Source of the DNA: ZC4RG20 sp036381515
Lineage (GTDB): Bacteria > Pseudomonadota > Gammaproteobacteria > Steroidobacterales > Rariloculaceae
Reading direction: 5' to 3'
Assembly (NCBI GenBank): GCA_036381515.1
Contig: DASVCR010000015.1
Span: 1-64,000 of the forward strand
Length of the DNA: 64,000 bases
Below, one piece after another: positions 1-9,322 of this stretch (its first letter is position 1; every line of letters begins with the position of its first letter). Both the position numbers and the translations under genes were made by a program. The notes below the pieces were generated by a model. That model did no database searches, was not told the DNA's origin, and saw nothing but the letters and a program-made list of their open reading frames with translations.

Positions 1-1723
1 GCAGCAGCTCCGCCGCGACGTCGCGCGCCTGCTGTGCCGCTTTTCGTTTCGCCTTGGCCCACTGATCCGTGCCGAGGCGGTGGAGCGGCGCGTTCTCGGG
101 ATCCGCGCCGCTATAACGCGTGACGAGGTGCAGGCTGTGCACCGGCACGTAGAGCTTGTCGCCGCCGGCGTACTCGAGGAGGAGGAACTCGGTCAGGACG
201 TCGTCGACGTCGAGCGTCGTGAGGCCGCGATAGCGGCCGACGCCGTAGTCCTCGTGCACGACCGGCGCGCCGACTCGGAGGTCGGTGAGCTCGCGGATGA
301 CGGCCTCGGGGTCGCGCGGCGGCCGGCGTCTGCGCTGGCGCTGTCGCGGCCGCTCCATGCCGAGCTGCTCGGCCGTCAGCACGCGGAGCTTTGGCCCGGG
401 GAGCCTCAAGCCCGCCTCGAGCTCGCCGACGGCGACGCCGAGCCGGTCGTCGCCTTCGACGAACGCGCTCCAGCCGGGCAGCGATTTCGGCGCGTAGCCG
501 CGGCCGCGCAAGAGCTCGAGCAGCATCTCGCGGTGCCCGGGCGACGACGTCACGACGAGCGTGCGGTCGTCGGGCGAGGCGTCGAGCCAGCGCGCGATGC
601 GGTCGACGTCCTCCGCGACGCCGGACGCGAGCGGATGCTCCGCCGGCGAATTCTCGCCTTCTCCGTCCTCGACCCGCGACTGGACGAGCTGCAGCGTCGG
701 GTGCTTCGCGAACGCCGCGATCACGTCCTCCGGGCGAAAGAACGCGCGGTCCGGTGCGAGGACGGGGCGCTCGATGTCGCCGGAGAGCTGCTCGTAGCGT
801 TCCTCGATCAGCCGCCAGCCCGCGTCGAGCCCCGCGATCGCATCGTCGACGAGGACGACGAGGCCCGCGTCATCGCCTTCGGTCGCGAGGTAGTCGAGCA
901 GCGAGACCGTCTCGTCGAAGAAGAGCGGCAGGTAGTATTCGACGCCGGCCGGAAGCTGCGCCTCGGAGATGTCGCGGTACAGCGTGCACTTCGTCGGGTC
1001 GGATTTGATCGTCGCGCGAAAGCGCTGCCTGAAGCCCTTGATCGCGTCCCCGTCGAACGGGAACTCGCGCGCCGGCAGCACGCGGACGCCGTCGGTCTCC
1101 GCGCGCGTGCGCTGCGTCTGCGGATCGAACGTGCGCAGCGTCTCGATCTCATCGTCGAAGAAATCGATCCGTACGGGTTCGGCCGCTCCGGCCGGGAACA
1201 CGTCGAGCAGCGCGCCCCGCACGGCGAACTCCCCGGCCTCGGCGACCTGCTCGACGCGCATGTAGCCGTGCTCGGCGAGCTGGCGCACGAGCGTGTCGCG
1301 GTCGACGACCTGGCCGACCCTGAGCTCCAGCGAGCGCCCGAGGATGAACGCGGGCGGCGGCAGTCGGGAGAGCAGCGCGTCGGCGTCGACGACGAACACG
1401 CGGCGCTCGCGCCGCGCGAGCCGGTAGAGCGCCGTCAGGCGCTCCGCGAGCAGGTCCTGCGGCGGCGAGATCGGCTCGTACGGCAGCGTTTCGTAGTCCG
1501 GGAAGCGCTGCGCGACGTGCTCGCCCGCGAAGAACGCGATCTCGCGCTCGAGCCGATCGGCGAGCGCCGCCGTCGGCGTGACGATCACGACCGGCCCCGG
1601 ATGCCGGGCGGCCGCCTCCGCGGCGGCGAGCGCGATCGCTGCGCCGGGCAGATGTCCCCAGCGCATGCGGCGGCGCGAAGGCGTCGGCAACGGCAGGCCG
1701 AGCAGCGGCGTTTCCGGCTTCAT
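1..1723 (-). CDS. mfd: Transcription-repair coupling factor Mfd, N-terminal part (3' end off the window)
   Basis: Mfd is a cytoplasmic ATP-dependent DNA translocase that removes stalled RNA polymerase from DNA lesions and recruits UvrA. About 574 codons are visible from an ATG whose first residues are MKPETPLLGLPLPTPSRRR. The first ~400 residues match the UvrB-like damage-recognition module (for example DYETLPYEPISPP near residue 70). Around residues 480-500 lies VVHEDYGVGRYRGL, characteristic of the RNA polymerase-interacting domain, followed by LLEYAGGDKLYVPV and LHLVTRY. The helicase motifs would lie beyond base 1. The frame is open throughout the visible part, so the truncation is only the window edge. 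Mfd is usually monocistronic; no co-directional gene is close upstream. Confidence 0.95.
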   Translation of the reverse strand, partial: MKPETPLLGLPLPTPSRRRMRWGHLPGAAIALAAAEAAARHPGPVVIVTPTAALADRLEREIAFFAGEHVAQRFPDYETLPYEPISPPQDLLAERLTALYRLARRERRVFVVDADALLSRLPPPAFILGRSLELRVGQVVDRDTLVRQLAEHGYMRVEQVAEAGEFAVRGALLDVFPAGAAEPVRIDFFDDEIETLRTFDPQTQRTRAETDGVRVLPAREFPFDGDAIKGFRQRFRATIKSDPTKCTLYRDISEAQLPAGVEYYLPLFFDETVSLLDYLATEGDDAGLVVLVDDAIAGLDAGWRLIEERYEQLSGDIERPVLAPDRAFFRPEDVIAAFAKHPTLQLVQSRVEDGEGENSPAEHPLASGVAEDVDRIARWLDASPDDRTLVVTSSPGHREMLLELLRGRGYAPKSLPGWSAFVEGDDRLGVAVGELEAGLRLPGPKLRVLTAEQLGMERPRQRQRRRRPPRDPEAVIRELTDLRVGAPVVHEDYGVGRYRGLTTLDVDDVLTEFLLLEYAGGDKLYVPVHSLHLVTRYSGADPENAPLHRLGTDQWAKAKRKAAQQARDVAAELL

Positions 1724-2264
1724 CGGACGTTCGGGAAAAAGGCGAATTATTCCACAGACGGTCGGCAGGCATGGGTTCGACCCGCCGCCCGCGCCGTCGT
1801 TCCGCGCGAAGCCGGACAAGGCCAGTCGCCGCAAGCCGGTCGTCGACAAGGCGGGCCGACTGCCGGAAGTGGAAGGTCGGGAAGGGGAGTCTAGAAGAGA
1901 GTGGGCGGGCGGGAAGAGAGACTGGAAAACGTCCGATCCCGAGCTTCGCCGAAACGCGTGTTCGAACCGAGCGGTCGCAGCGTGAGCTCGGCACGGCCCG
2001 GAACGGGCGTGAACTCCGGGCGTCAACTCCTGCGTAGCCCCCCAAGCTCGCGACGCCCGCAGTCCCGGGGGTGCGCTCGTATGCGCGCTCGCGGGACCGT
2101 CAGCGGCCAGCGACGGCCGCGACCGAGCCGCAGGGATGCTTTCCCGGCGTGTCCCTCGAGCGCGCATACGAGCGCACCTCCGGGACGGACGACTGGGTCC
2201 GACGTCTAATTACTGCCCGACCGACGTCCGAATCGACGGACGACCGGGACCAAACGAAGCGAGC
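1724..2264. other. 541-bp gap without a credible gene; holds a long hairpin
   Basis: No open frame here has recognisable content. The frames that exist are Arg/Ser/Pro-rich GC-driven frames lacking a Shine-Dalgarno sequence. The one clear structure is the inverted repeat at 2062-2186 described separately. The mfd promoter should lie at the left end of the gap, but no convincing -35/-10 pair was seen. Confidence 0.6.
2062..2186. repeat. Long inverted repeat (30-nt arms, 65-nt loop)
   Basis: Bases 2062-2091 are the reverse complement of 2157-2186 with one mismatch (29 of 30 positions pair). The core arm includes GTGCGCTCGTATGCGCGCTC. No T-tract follows either arm, so it is not a canonical terminator. 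It is non-coding and sits between the divergence-side of mfd and the 3' end of a small minus-strand gene. A REP-like or structured RNA element is possible. Confidence 0.8.
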
Positions 2265-2540
2265 CTACCGCCGCACCACCGAGTGAATGACGTGCTCGTA
2301 CTCGAAGTACACGATGAAATCCGGGTACTCCCACCGCGTGATCGGCGGATCGCCGACCGGCGCCTCCTTGGTGATCGGCGCCCCGAACCTCGATTCGACC
2401 CGCGCCATCGTCATCCCGCGCGTCGGACGCTCCGAGGCCGTCCGAGCCGCCGCCTCGACGCCATCGATCAGCAGCACGTCGCCGATGGCCGACGGTGCCG
2501 CGAACGCGAGCAGAATAGCCAGTGATCTAGTCAGCCACAT
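2265..2540 (-). CDS. Small secreted hypothetical protein (91 aa)
   Basis: I do not recognise the family with certainty. The product starts with a Sec-type signal (MWLTRSLAILLAFAAPSA, cleavage expected near residue 20). The mature ~70 residues contain GMTMARVESRFGAP and WEYPDFIVYFEYEHVIHSVV. That arrangement of a helix with G-M-T...V...G-x-P followed by two aromatic beta strands is reminiscent of the SmpA/BamE-like fold, so a small periplasmic or outer-membrane accessory protein is possible (inference). A GAGG-like ribosome binding site lies about 9 nt before the ATG. It is divergent from lolC with 149 bp between them. It is not obviously a lipoprotein, since no lipobox Cys is present. Confidence 0.7.
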   Translation of the reverse strand: MWLTRSLAILLAFAAPSAIGDVLLIDGVEAAARTASERPTRGMTMARVESRFGAPITKEAPVGDPPITRWEYPDFIVYFEYEHVIHSVVRR

Positions 2541-2653
2541 CGCGTCAAGCCTCTCGTGGACCGGCCAGACTATACACCGGCCCGTCGGCCGGCGGCCGGC
2601 GCACCCTTCGTTTTTGAGGCACCGGTCACAGAACGCGCACGCCCCCGTCCCGG

Positions 2654-2683
2654 CTGACCTCTTTTCGTCCGCCGTGCTTTAAT
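2654..2683 (+). promoter_or_regulatory. Candidate lolC promoter, leaderless-type spacing
   Basis: A CTGACC -35 (2654-2659) and TTTAAT -10 (2678-2683) are separated by 18 bp. The expected transcription start, about 7 nt after the -10, falls on or next to the lolC ATG at 2690, and no Shine-Dalgarno sequence precedes that ATG. Confidence 0.4.
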
Positions 2684-2689
2684 GCGCCG

Positions 2690-3931
2690 ATGTTTCAGCC
2701 CGTCGAAGCCTTCATCGGCCTGCGCTACGTGCGCTCGCGCCGGCGCCGCGGCATCGTGTCGTTCATGAGCGGCGCGTCGCTGATCGGCGTGGCGCTCGGC
2801 GTCGCCGCGCTGATCGTGATCCTGTCCGTGATGAACGGCCTCGAGTCGGAGCTCCGCACCCGCCTGCTGAGCCTCACGGCGCACGCGACGATCACCGCGC
2901 GCGGAGGGCTCGACGACTGGCGCACGCTCGCGGCGCGGGTCGGCGAGCGCGAGGGCGTCGAGAGCGTCTCGCCGTACGTGACGCTGCAGTCGATGCTCGG
3001 GTCCCGTACCAATCTCGTGCCTGCCGTCGTCCGCGGCATCGTGCCCGACCAGGAGCACGTGATCGCCGAAGGGGTCAGGATGCTCGACGGCGGTCGGATC
3101 GACGCGCTCGATCCGGGCGCGCGCGAGCTGATCCTCGGCCGCACGCTCGCCGCGATGCTCGGCGTGCGGATCGGCGACGAGGTGAACGTTCTCGTGCCGA
3201 GCGTCGCGAACGGCCAGCCGACTGCGGCGCTCTTCGGCTTCACCGTCGCGGGCGTGTTCGACGCCGGCGTGCCGGATCACAACATGGGGCTCGCTTTGAC
3301 GCACCTCGAGGACGCGAGCATCGTCGACGACCTCGGCGGGCGGCCGGAGGGGATCGCCGTGCGGCTCGACGACGCGCTCGCCGTCGGTAAGTTTCACGCG
3401 TCGATCGCGGATCTGCTCGAAGGCGGCAAGCTCTCCTACACGGACTGGACGGAGGAGCACGCGAGCTACTTCACCGCGATCCGCATCGAGAAGACCATGA
3501 TGACGATCATCCTGATGTTCATCGTCGGCGTCGCGGCGTTCAACATCGTCGCGTCGCTGATGATGGTCGTGACGGAGAAGAAGCGCGACGTCGCGATCCT
3601 GCGCACGGCCGGGCTCGAGCCGGGCCGCGTCGCGCGAATCTTCTTCGTGCAGGGGACCGCGATCGGGCTTGCCGGCACGCTCGTCGGCACCGCGCTCGGG
3701 CTCGCGCTCGCGTTCAACGTCGACGTGATCGTGCCCTGGCTCGAGGACACGTTCGGCTTCCGCGTGTTTCCGGGCGACGTCTACTACGTGACGGAGGTGC
3801 CGTCCGAGGTCCACGTGTTCGATGCCGTAGTGATCCCGCTCGTCGCGTTCGCGCTGACGGTGCTCGCGACGTTCTATCCCGCACGCCGTGCCGCGGCGAT
3901 CCATCCGGCGGAAGCGCTGCGCTACGAATGA
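2690..3931 (+). CDS. lolC: Lipoprotein-releasing ABC transporter permease LolC
   Basis: LolC is one of two inner-membrane permeases of the LolCDE complex, which extracts mature lipoproteins from the inner membrane and hands them to LolA. The 413-residue length fits the family (about 400). The N-terminus FIGLRYVRSRRRRGIVSFMS leads into the first membrane helix (about residues 25-50). A large periplasmic domain follows, then three membrane helices from about residue 265 (TMMTIILMFIVGVAAFNIVASL and onward). The protein ends PAEALRYE, a typical LolC/E terminus. The gene opens the lolC-lolE-lolD operon. LolA is encoded separately at 43513. I assign LolC by position as first paralog; C and E cannot be told apart firmly from sequence alone. 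Confidence 0.93.
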   Translation: MFQPVEAFIGLRYVRSRRRRGIVSFMSGASLIGVALGVAALIVILSVMNGLESELRTRLLSLTAHATITARGGLDDWRTLAARVGEREGVESVSPYVTLQSMLGSRTNLVPAVVRGIVPDQEHVIAEGVRMLDGGRIDALDPGARELILGRTLAAMLGVRIGDEVNVLVPSVANGQPTAALFGFTVAGVFDAGVPDHNMGLALTHLEDASIVDDLGGRPEGIAVRLDDALAVGKFHASIADLLEGGKLSYTDWTEEHASYFTAIRIEKTMMTIILMFIVGVAAFNIVASLMMVVTEKKRDVAILRTAGLEPGRVARIFFVQGTAIGLAGTLVGTALGLALAFNVDVIVPWLEDTFGFRVFPGDVYYVTEVPSEVHVFDAVVIPLVAFALTVLATFYPARRAAAIHPAEALRYE

Positions 3932-3965
3932 CGGCGGCCGTACCGATGCGCTTTCGGATCTCGCG

Positions 3966-5288
3966 ATGAAGCAGCCGTACGAGCTGTCGATCGCCGCGCG
4001 CTATCTGCGCGCTCGCCGCGGCGAGAGCTTTATCTCGTTCATTTCGCTGGTTTCGATGATCGGCATCGGGCTCGCCGTTGCGGTACTGATCGTCGTGACG
4101 TCGGTCATGGACGGTTTCGAGTACGAGCTGCAACGCAGGATTCTCGGCGTGGTTTCGCATGCATCGATCTACGGCGCCGACGGCGCGCTCGAGGAGTGGG
4201 CCGAATTGCGCGAGCGCGCGCTCACGCGCGGCGACGTCGTCGGTGCGGCACCGTTCGTCGAGGACCAGGGCATGGCGATCGCCTGGCAGACTTCGGCCGG
4301 CGAGCATCCGACGGATGCGGCGGAGTCGGCCGGCGAAGCCGGGCGCGCCGCGCCTGCGATCGCGACGGCCGGGCTCCTGATCCGCGGCATCGATCCGGCG
4401 CTCGAGCCGACCGTGTCGGATCTCGACGAGCTGATGCGCACCGGCAGCTTCGCGGCGCTCGAGCCGGGCAGCTATCGAATCCTGATCGGCGCGGGCGCCG
4501 CGGAGACGCTCGGCGTCGACGTCGGCGACCGGCTCGTGCTCGCGCTCGCGAAAAGCCCGATGGTGACGCCGTTCGGCATCCAGCCGCGCCGGCGCAGCTT
4601 CACGGTAGCCGGCATCTTCGACGCCGGCATGTACGAATACGATCAAGGGCTCGCGCTCGTGCACATCGACGACGCGGCACGGCTCTTTCGCACGGGCGGG
4701 CAGCCGTCGGGCCTTCGCCTCGCGGTCGCCGACGTCTATGCTGCCCCGGCGATCGCGCTCGAGCTCGCGCGCTCCGCGAGCGAGAACACGTACGTCAGAA
4801 ACTGGATGCAGGAGCACGTGAGCTTCTTCGCATCGATCCGCTTGAGCAAGTCGATCATGTTCGTGATCCTGTCGATGGTCGTCGCGGTCGCGGCGTTCAA
4901 CATCGTGTCGACGCTCGTCATGGTCGTGCGCGACAAGCGCGGCGACATCGCGATCCTGCGCAGCTTCGGTGCGCCGCCGTCGAGCATCATGAAGGTGTTC
5001 GCGAGCCAGGGAACGATGATCGGGCTCGTCGGCACGCTGTTCGGCCTGCTGCTCGGCCTGCTCGTGACGACGCAGCTGCAGCACGCGGTCGAGCTGATCG
5101 AGGCCGTGCTCGACGTCGATCTGCTGTCGGCCGAAGTCTACTGGCTCGGCGAGCTGCCGAGCCGGCTGCGCCTCGGGGAGATCGGACGCATCTGCGGGCT
5201 CGCGCTGCTCCTCGCGATCGCGGCCACGTTCTATCCGGCGCTCGCCGCCGCCCGTCAGCCGCCCGCGGAGGCCTTGCGATATGAGTGA
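3966..5288 (+). CDS. lolE: Lipoprotein-releasing ABC transporter permease LolE
   Basis: This is the second LolC/E-family permease (440 aa), paralogous to the preceding gene. It carries the same N-terminal motif (YLRARRGESFISFISLVSMI), the same four-helix topology and the same PAEALRYE terminus. The ATG at 3966 is preferred to an upstream in-frame start inside lolC because homology begins exactly at MKQPYELSIAARYLR. The periplasmic loop around residues 85-130 has an Ala/Gly-rich insertion (EHPTDAAESAGEAGRAAP) that is absent from its paralog and probably a surface loop. The 3' end overlaps lolD by 8 bp, so translation is likely coupled. Acts in the cytoplasmic membrane with LolD. Confidence 0.93.
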   Translation: MKQPYELSIAARYLRARRGESFISFISLVSMIGIGLAVAVLIVVTSVMDGFEYELQRRILGVVSHASIYGADGALEEWAELRERALTRGDVVGAAPFVEDQGMAIAWQTSAGEHPTDAAESAGEAGRAAPAIATAGLLIRGIDPALEPTVSDLDELMRTGSFAALEPGSYRILIGAGAAETLGVDVGDRLVLALAKSPMVTPFGIQPRRRSFTVAGIFDAGMYEYDQGLALVHIDDAARLFRTGGQPSGLRLAVADVYAAPAIALELARSASENTYVRNWMQEHVSFFASIRLSKSIMFVILSMVVAVAAFNIVSTLVMVVRDKRGDIAILRSFGAPPSSIMKVFASQGTMIGLVGTLFGLLLGLLVTTQLQHAVELIEAVLDVDLLSAEVYWLGELPSRLRLGEIGRICGLALLLAIAATFYPALAAARQPPAEALRYE

Positions 5289-5985
5289 AGCACGCGCGGA
5301 AACCGCGGCATCTCCGGTCCTCGTCGCGCGCGGCCTCGTGAAGACGTTTCACGAGGCGGGGCGCACGCTCGAGGTGCTGCGCGGCATCGACCTCGAGGTC
5401 GACGCCGGCGCGCGCATCGCGATCGTCGGCGCGTCGGGGTCCGGCAAGACGACGCTGCTGCAGCTCCTCGGCGGTCTCGACGAGCCGACCGCCGGCGAGG
5501 TCTTCGTCGCCGGCGAGAGCATGACCCGTCTCGGCAACGTCGAACGGGGCCGGCTGCGCAACCGTGCGCTCGGCTTCGTCTACCAGTTCCACCACCTGCT
5601 GCCGGAGTTCTCCGCGCTCGAGAACGTCGCGATGCCGCTCCTGGTGCGGCGCGTGAAGGTGGCCGAGGCGGAGCGAGCCGCGCGAGCGCTGCTCGAGCGG
5701 GTCGGTCTCGGCGAAAGGCTCACGCACCGCCCCGGGCAGCTGTCCGGCGGCGAGCGGCAGCGCACGGCCGTCGCGCGCGCGCTCGTGACGCGTCCGGCCG
5801 CGGTGCTCGCGGACGAGCCGACCGGAAATCTCGACCGGCCGACCGGGCAGCGCGTGTTCGATCTGATGATCGAGCTGAACGCGTCGCTCGGCACGAGCCT
5901 CGTCGTCGTCACGCACGATCCGGATCTCGCGGCTCGGATGGACACCGTGCTCGAGCTCAAGGACGGTCTTCTGACCCCCGCGTAG
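5281..5985 (+). CDS. lolD: Lipoprotein-releasing ABC transporter ATPase LolD
   Basis: LolD is the cytoplasmic ATPase that powers lipoprotein release by LolCE. At 234 residues it has the normal family length. Visible motifs in order are Walker A GASGSGKTT (about residue 50), the Q-loop with FVYQFHHLLPEFSALENVAMP (the LolD-type HHLLPE signature), the ABC signature LSGGERQR and Walker B VLADEPTGNLD. The start codon overlaps the end of lolE, giving the gene order C-E-D instead of the E. coli order C-D-E. The -ALENVAMPLL motif is typical of the LolD/FtsE/MacB ATPase group, and the adjacency to LolC/E paralogs settles the assignment. Confidence 0.95.
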   Translation: MSEARAETAASPVLVARGLVKTFHEAGRTLEVLRGIDLEVDAGARIAIVGASGSGKTTLLQLLGGLDEPTAGEVFVAGESMTRLGNVERGRLRNRALGFVYQFHHLLPEFSALENVAMPLLVRRVKVAEAERAARALLERVGLGERLTHRPGQLSGGERQRTAVARALVTRPAAVLADEPTGNLDRPTGQRVFDLMIELNASLGTSLVVVTHDPDLAARMDTVLELKDGLLTPA

Positions 5986-6006
5986 CGGGCCCGCCACGTC
6001 GCGCGG

Positions 6007-8325
6007 ATGCGGCCGGCACGGAAGCCGCGCGGTCCGAGCCTCCCCGTCGTCGCGGCAGCCGTCTGCGCAGCGGTCTGGACGATGCACCGCCTGCCGGAGC
6101 TGCCGGGCCCGGCATGGCTCGTCCCGGCCGCGATCGCCGCGCTGCTCGCGCTGTCGCGTGCCGATACGCGCTGGCTCGCGCTCGTCATCGCCGCGTGCGT
6201 CTTCACGGTCGCTAGCGCGGAGCGGCGGCTCGGCGATCGGCTCCCCGACGAGGCGACCGGCAGCGATTTCGCCGTCGCGGGCTGGGTCGCGGGATTCCCG
6301 ACCGGCACGCGCGAGCGCATGACGTTCTCGTTCGTCGTCGAGCACGCGGAGGATCCGCGCGTTCCGAAGCGGCTGCGGCTCGGCTGGTACGACGCGCCGC
6401 CTTCGCTTCGCGCCGGCGAGCGGTTCGCGCTCACCGTGCGGCTGCGCGCGCCGCGCGGGCTCGCGAATCCGGGCGGGTTCGATTACGAGCAGTGGCTCCT
6501 CGTGAACGGCTTCGGCGCGACGGGCTACGTGCGCGCGGGCGAGCGCCTCGACACGGGATCGCCGAGCCTCGCGCGCTGGTGGCTCGAAGTGCGCAGGGCG
6601 GCGGCCGAGCGTCTCGCCGCGGCGATACCCGATGCCGACGCCGCGGCGCTCGTGATCGCGCTCGCGATCGGCGAGCGCTTCGGCTTCACCGACGCGCACT
6701 GGCTGAGCCTGCGCCGCACCGGCACGAGCCACCTCGTTGCGATCTCGGGGCTGCACGTCGGGCTCGTCGCGATGTTCGCGTTCGTGATCGTCCGGCGCGC
6801 GTGGCTGCTGCTGCCGCAGCGGCTCGTGCACGTCGATCTCGAGGCCGCGGCGGCGGCCGCGGCCGTCGCGGCGATCCTGTACGCGGCGCTCGCCGGCTTC
6901 GCGGTGCCGACGCTGCGCTCCGTCGTGATGATCGTCGTCGGGCTCGCGGTCGCCGTGAGCCGGCGGTCCGGCGCATGGGGGCAGGGCCTCGCCGCGGCGG
7001 TGCTCGTCGTGCTCGCGCTCGACCCGTTCGCGGTGATGTCGGCGTCGTTCTGGCTGTCGTTCGGCGCGGTCGCGCTGCTCGTCGCGCTCGCGACGCGACG
7101 CCCGGCGCGGATCACGGAGCCGGCGCTCACCGCACGCGTCGGCCGGCATACCGTGTCGCTCGCGGCGCTGCAGCTGACGATGAGCTTCGGGCTCGTGCCG
7201 ATCGGCATGGCGTGGTTCGGCGAGATGTCCGTCGTCTCGCCGATCGTGAACCTCGTCGCGATCCCGTATTTCAGCTTCGTGCTCGTGCCGGCGACGCTCG
7301 CCGCGCTCGCCGCCACGGCGCTCGCGCTGCCCGGCGCCGAGTGGGTCGCGGCGCTGGCCGCAAAGCTCGCGAGCCTCGCGTGGACGTTCATCCACGCGGC
7401 GGCCGCCGTGCCGTGGGCAGCGATCACGCTGCCTCGCCCGAGCGAGCCCGTCACGCTGCTCGCGCTCGTCGGCATCGTGCTCGGCCTGCCGGCCCATCCG
7501 CTGCCGGGCCGGCTCGTCGCATGGTGTGCGCTGCTGCCCGTCGTCGTGCCGGTCATCGAGCGCCCGGCGCCCGGCAGCGCGTACGTCCTCGTCGTCGACG
7601 TCGGTCACGGGCTCGCGGTGATCGTGGAAACGGCGACGAAGCGGCTCCTGTACGACGCGGGCCCCAGCTTCCCGTCGGGCTTCGATTCCGGCGCGGACGT
7701 CGTCGTGCCCGTCCTCGCCGCGCGCGGCGGCGGGCTCGACATGCTGATCGTGAGCCATGCCGACAACGATCACTCGGGCGGCGCTCCCGCCGTGCTCGAT
7801 GCGTATCCCGACGCGCAGGTCATCGCGGGACCCGACGTCGGCGCGCTTGCGGCAACGACCTGCGTCGCGGGCATGCGCTGGCGCTGGGACGACGTCGACT
7901 TCGAGGTGCTGCATCCGGAGCAAGGCTTCAGGCCGCTCGGGAACGACAGCTCCTGCGTGCTCAAGGTCACGGCCGCGGGCGGGTCTCTGCTCGTGCTCGG
8001 CGACGTCGAGCGGCGCGGCGAGCGCGCGCTCGCCGCGCACGGTCGCGCGGCGGCCGATGTCGTCGTCGTCGCGCATCACGGCAGCGCGACGTCGTCGACC
8101 CCCGTGCTCGTCGATGCGACCGGCGCACGCTTCGCGCTCGTGTCCGCCGCGCACGCGAATCGGTGGGGCTTCCCGCGTCCCGAGGTCGTCGCCCGCTGGG
8201 AGGCGGCCGGCGCAGCGGTGCGCTCGACCGCGGCCGCGGGCGCGCTGCACGTCGAGATGCGCGACGACGGCATCACGCTCTTCGGCGAGCGCGAGCGCCG
8301 CCGCCGGTACTGGCGCGCGGACTGA
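6007..8325 (+). CDS. comEC: DNA internalization channel protein ComEC/Rec2
   Basis: ComEC is an inner-membrane channel for uptake of single-stranded DNA during natural transformation. The 772-residue product has the full three-part layout. An N-terminal membrane/OB-like region (DUF4131 type, about 1-200) is followed by the multi-helix competence domain (about 210-500) with the hallmark RRTGTSHLVAISGLHVGL near residue 240. The C-terminal beta-lactamase-like domain (about 525-770) carries VDVGHGLAVIV, SHADNDHSGG (metal-binding HxDxDH type) and VAHHGSATSS. It begins 21 bp after lolD and is probably cotranscribed. The same comEC-exbB-exbD-lpxK-kdsB order is known in pseudomonads. Presence of an intact gene suggests, but does not show, competence. 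Confidence 0.93.
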   Translation: MRPARKPRGPSLPVVAAAVCAAVWTMHRLPELPGPAWLVPAAIAALLALSRADTRWLALVIAACVFTVASAERRLGDRLPDEATGSDFAVAGWVAGFPTGTRERMTFSFVVEHAEDPRVPKRLRLGWYDAPPSLRAGERFALTVRLRAPRGLANPGGFDYEQWLLVNGFGATGYVRAGERLDTGSPSLARWWLEVRRAAAERLAAAIPDADAAALVIALAIGERFGFTDAHWLSLRRTGTSHLVAISGLHVGLVAMFAFVIVRRAWLLLPQRLVHVDLEAAAAAAAVAAILYAALAGFAVPTLRSVVMIVVGLAVAVSRRSGAWGQGLAAAVLVVLALDPFAVMSASFWLSFGAVALLVALATRRPARITEPALTARVGRHTVSLAALQLTMSFGLVPIGMAWFGEMSVVSPIVNLVAIPYFSFVLVPATLAALAATALALPGAEWVAALAAKLASLAWTFIHAAAAVPWAAITLPRPSEPVTLLALVGIVLGLPAHPLPGRLVAWCALLPVVVPVIERPAPGSAYVLVVDVGHGLAVIVETATKRLLYDAGPSFPSGFDSGADVVVPVLAARGGGLDMLIVSHADNDHSGGAPAVLDAYPDAQVIAGPDVGALAATTCVAGMRWRWDDVDFEVLHPEQGFRPLGNDSSCVLKVTAAGGSLLVLGDVERRGERALAAHGRAAADVVVVAHHGSATSSTPVLVDATGARFALVSAAHANRWGFPRPEVVARWEAAGAAVRSTAAAGALHVEMRDDGITLFGERERRRRYWRAD

Positions 8326-8464
8326 CGAGGCCGATGGCCCGGGGAAAGGCGTGCGCGCCGAGCCGCAAAAGCGAGCAGCGGTTCTCGAAATGGCCGATCA
8401 TTCCTGGTACGCCGCAGGGGGCCGCGTTATAGTGCGGCCCCGGTTCATCGGAGCTACGGATCCA

Positions 8465-9127
8465 ATGCTCGAGATCGTGAAGGCCGGCGGCTGGCTGATG
8501 GTGCCGATCATCGCGTGCTCCATCATCGCGGCGGCGATCATTCTCGAACGGCTGTGGACGCTGCAGGAGAAGCGGGTCCTGCCGAAGCACATCGTTGCGT
8601 ACGTGCGCGATTGGATGCAGCACAACGAGCTCGAGCCGGAGCATTTGCAGCAGCTGCACCAAAGCTCGCCGCTCGGGCAGATCCTCGCGGCCGGCCTCGC
8701 GAGCCGCGGGCAGCCGCGCGAAATCGTGCGCGAGCGCATCGAGGACAGCGGCCGGCACGTGGTGCACGAGCTCGAGCGGTACCTGAATCCTCTGCACACG
8801 ATCGCATCGATCAGCCCTCTGCTCGGGCTCCTCGGCACGGTCATCGGCATGATCAAGACGTTCGCCGCGATCATGGTGAACGGCGTCGGCAGCCCCGCGT
8901 CGCTCGCGGGCGGCATTTCCGAGGCGCTGATCACGACCGCGGCGGGTCTCTCGGTCGCGATCCCGGCGCTGATCGGCCATCGCTACCTGCGCAGCCGCGT
9001 GGACGGGCTCGTCGTGAAGATGGAGAAGGAGGCGTGGAGGTTCCTCGAGACGCTTCCGATGCAGGAACCGTACGCGTCGTACACGGACGTCGAGGAAAGC
9101 GCGCGCCCGCTGCGCCGCAGAGCCTGA
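8465..9127 (+). CDS. exbB: MotA/TolQ/ExbB-type proton channel protein
   Basis: ExbB/TolQ proteins form the inner-membrane pentamer that, with ExbD/TolR, converts proton motive force into mechanical work. The 220-residue product starts MLEIVKAGGWLMVPIIACSI with a first membrane helix at about residues 10-30. It has the conserved LLGLLGTVIGMIKTF helix (about 120-135) and a third helix with ALITTAAGLSVAIPALIGH, the canonical proton-path region. The GTVxGMI and TTAxGLxVAIPA patterns are diagnostic. The ATG at 8465 is preferred to an upstream in-frame start that would run through the end of comEC. Because it belongs to an LPS block and not to a tonB locus, its partner receptor system is unknown. 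Confidence 0.9.
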   Translation: MLEIVKAGGWLMVPIIACSIIAAAIILERLWTLQEKRVLPKHIVAYVRDWMQHNELEPEHLQQLHQSSPLGQILAAGLASRGQPREIVRERIEDSGRHVVHELERYLNPLHTIASISPLLGLLGTVIGMIKTFAAIMVNGVGSPASLAGGISEALITTAAGLSVAIPALIGHRYLRSRVDGLVVKMEKEAWRFLETLPMQEPYASYTDVEESARPLRRRA

Positions 9128-9322
9128 TCGCCGTGTCGCCTTCGGCGGCGCACGGCGCCCGACACGCCGTGGCGTCGTCCGCCGAGTGACGCGTATCGCA
9201 GTGCCGCCGGAGGACGCTTCGCGTCGGCCGCGCGGGGCTGTAGACTGCACGGCTTGCGGGACCCGGAACGCGGGAATGCGCTGCGTGCCGGGCCGAAAGC
9301 CGTAACGACCGAGCAGGAAACC

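Noticed and set aside
80..1894. A 604-codon plus-strand frame opposite mfd
   Set aside because: The minus strand encodes clear Mfd motifs; the plus frame is a low-complexity mirror.
4987..8250. A 1087-codon minus-strand frame under lolE, lolD and comEC
   Set aside because: Repetitive charged composition without domains, fully antisense to conserved genes; third-position GC bias explains it.
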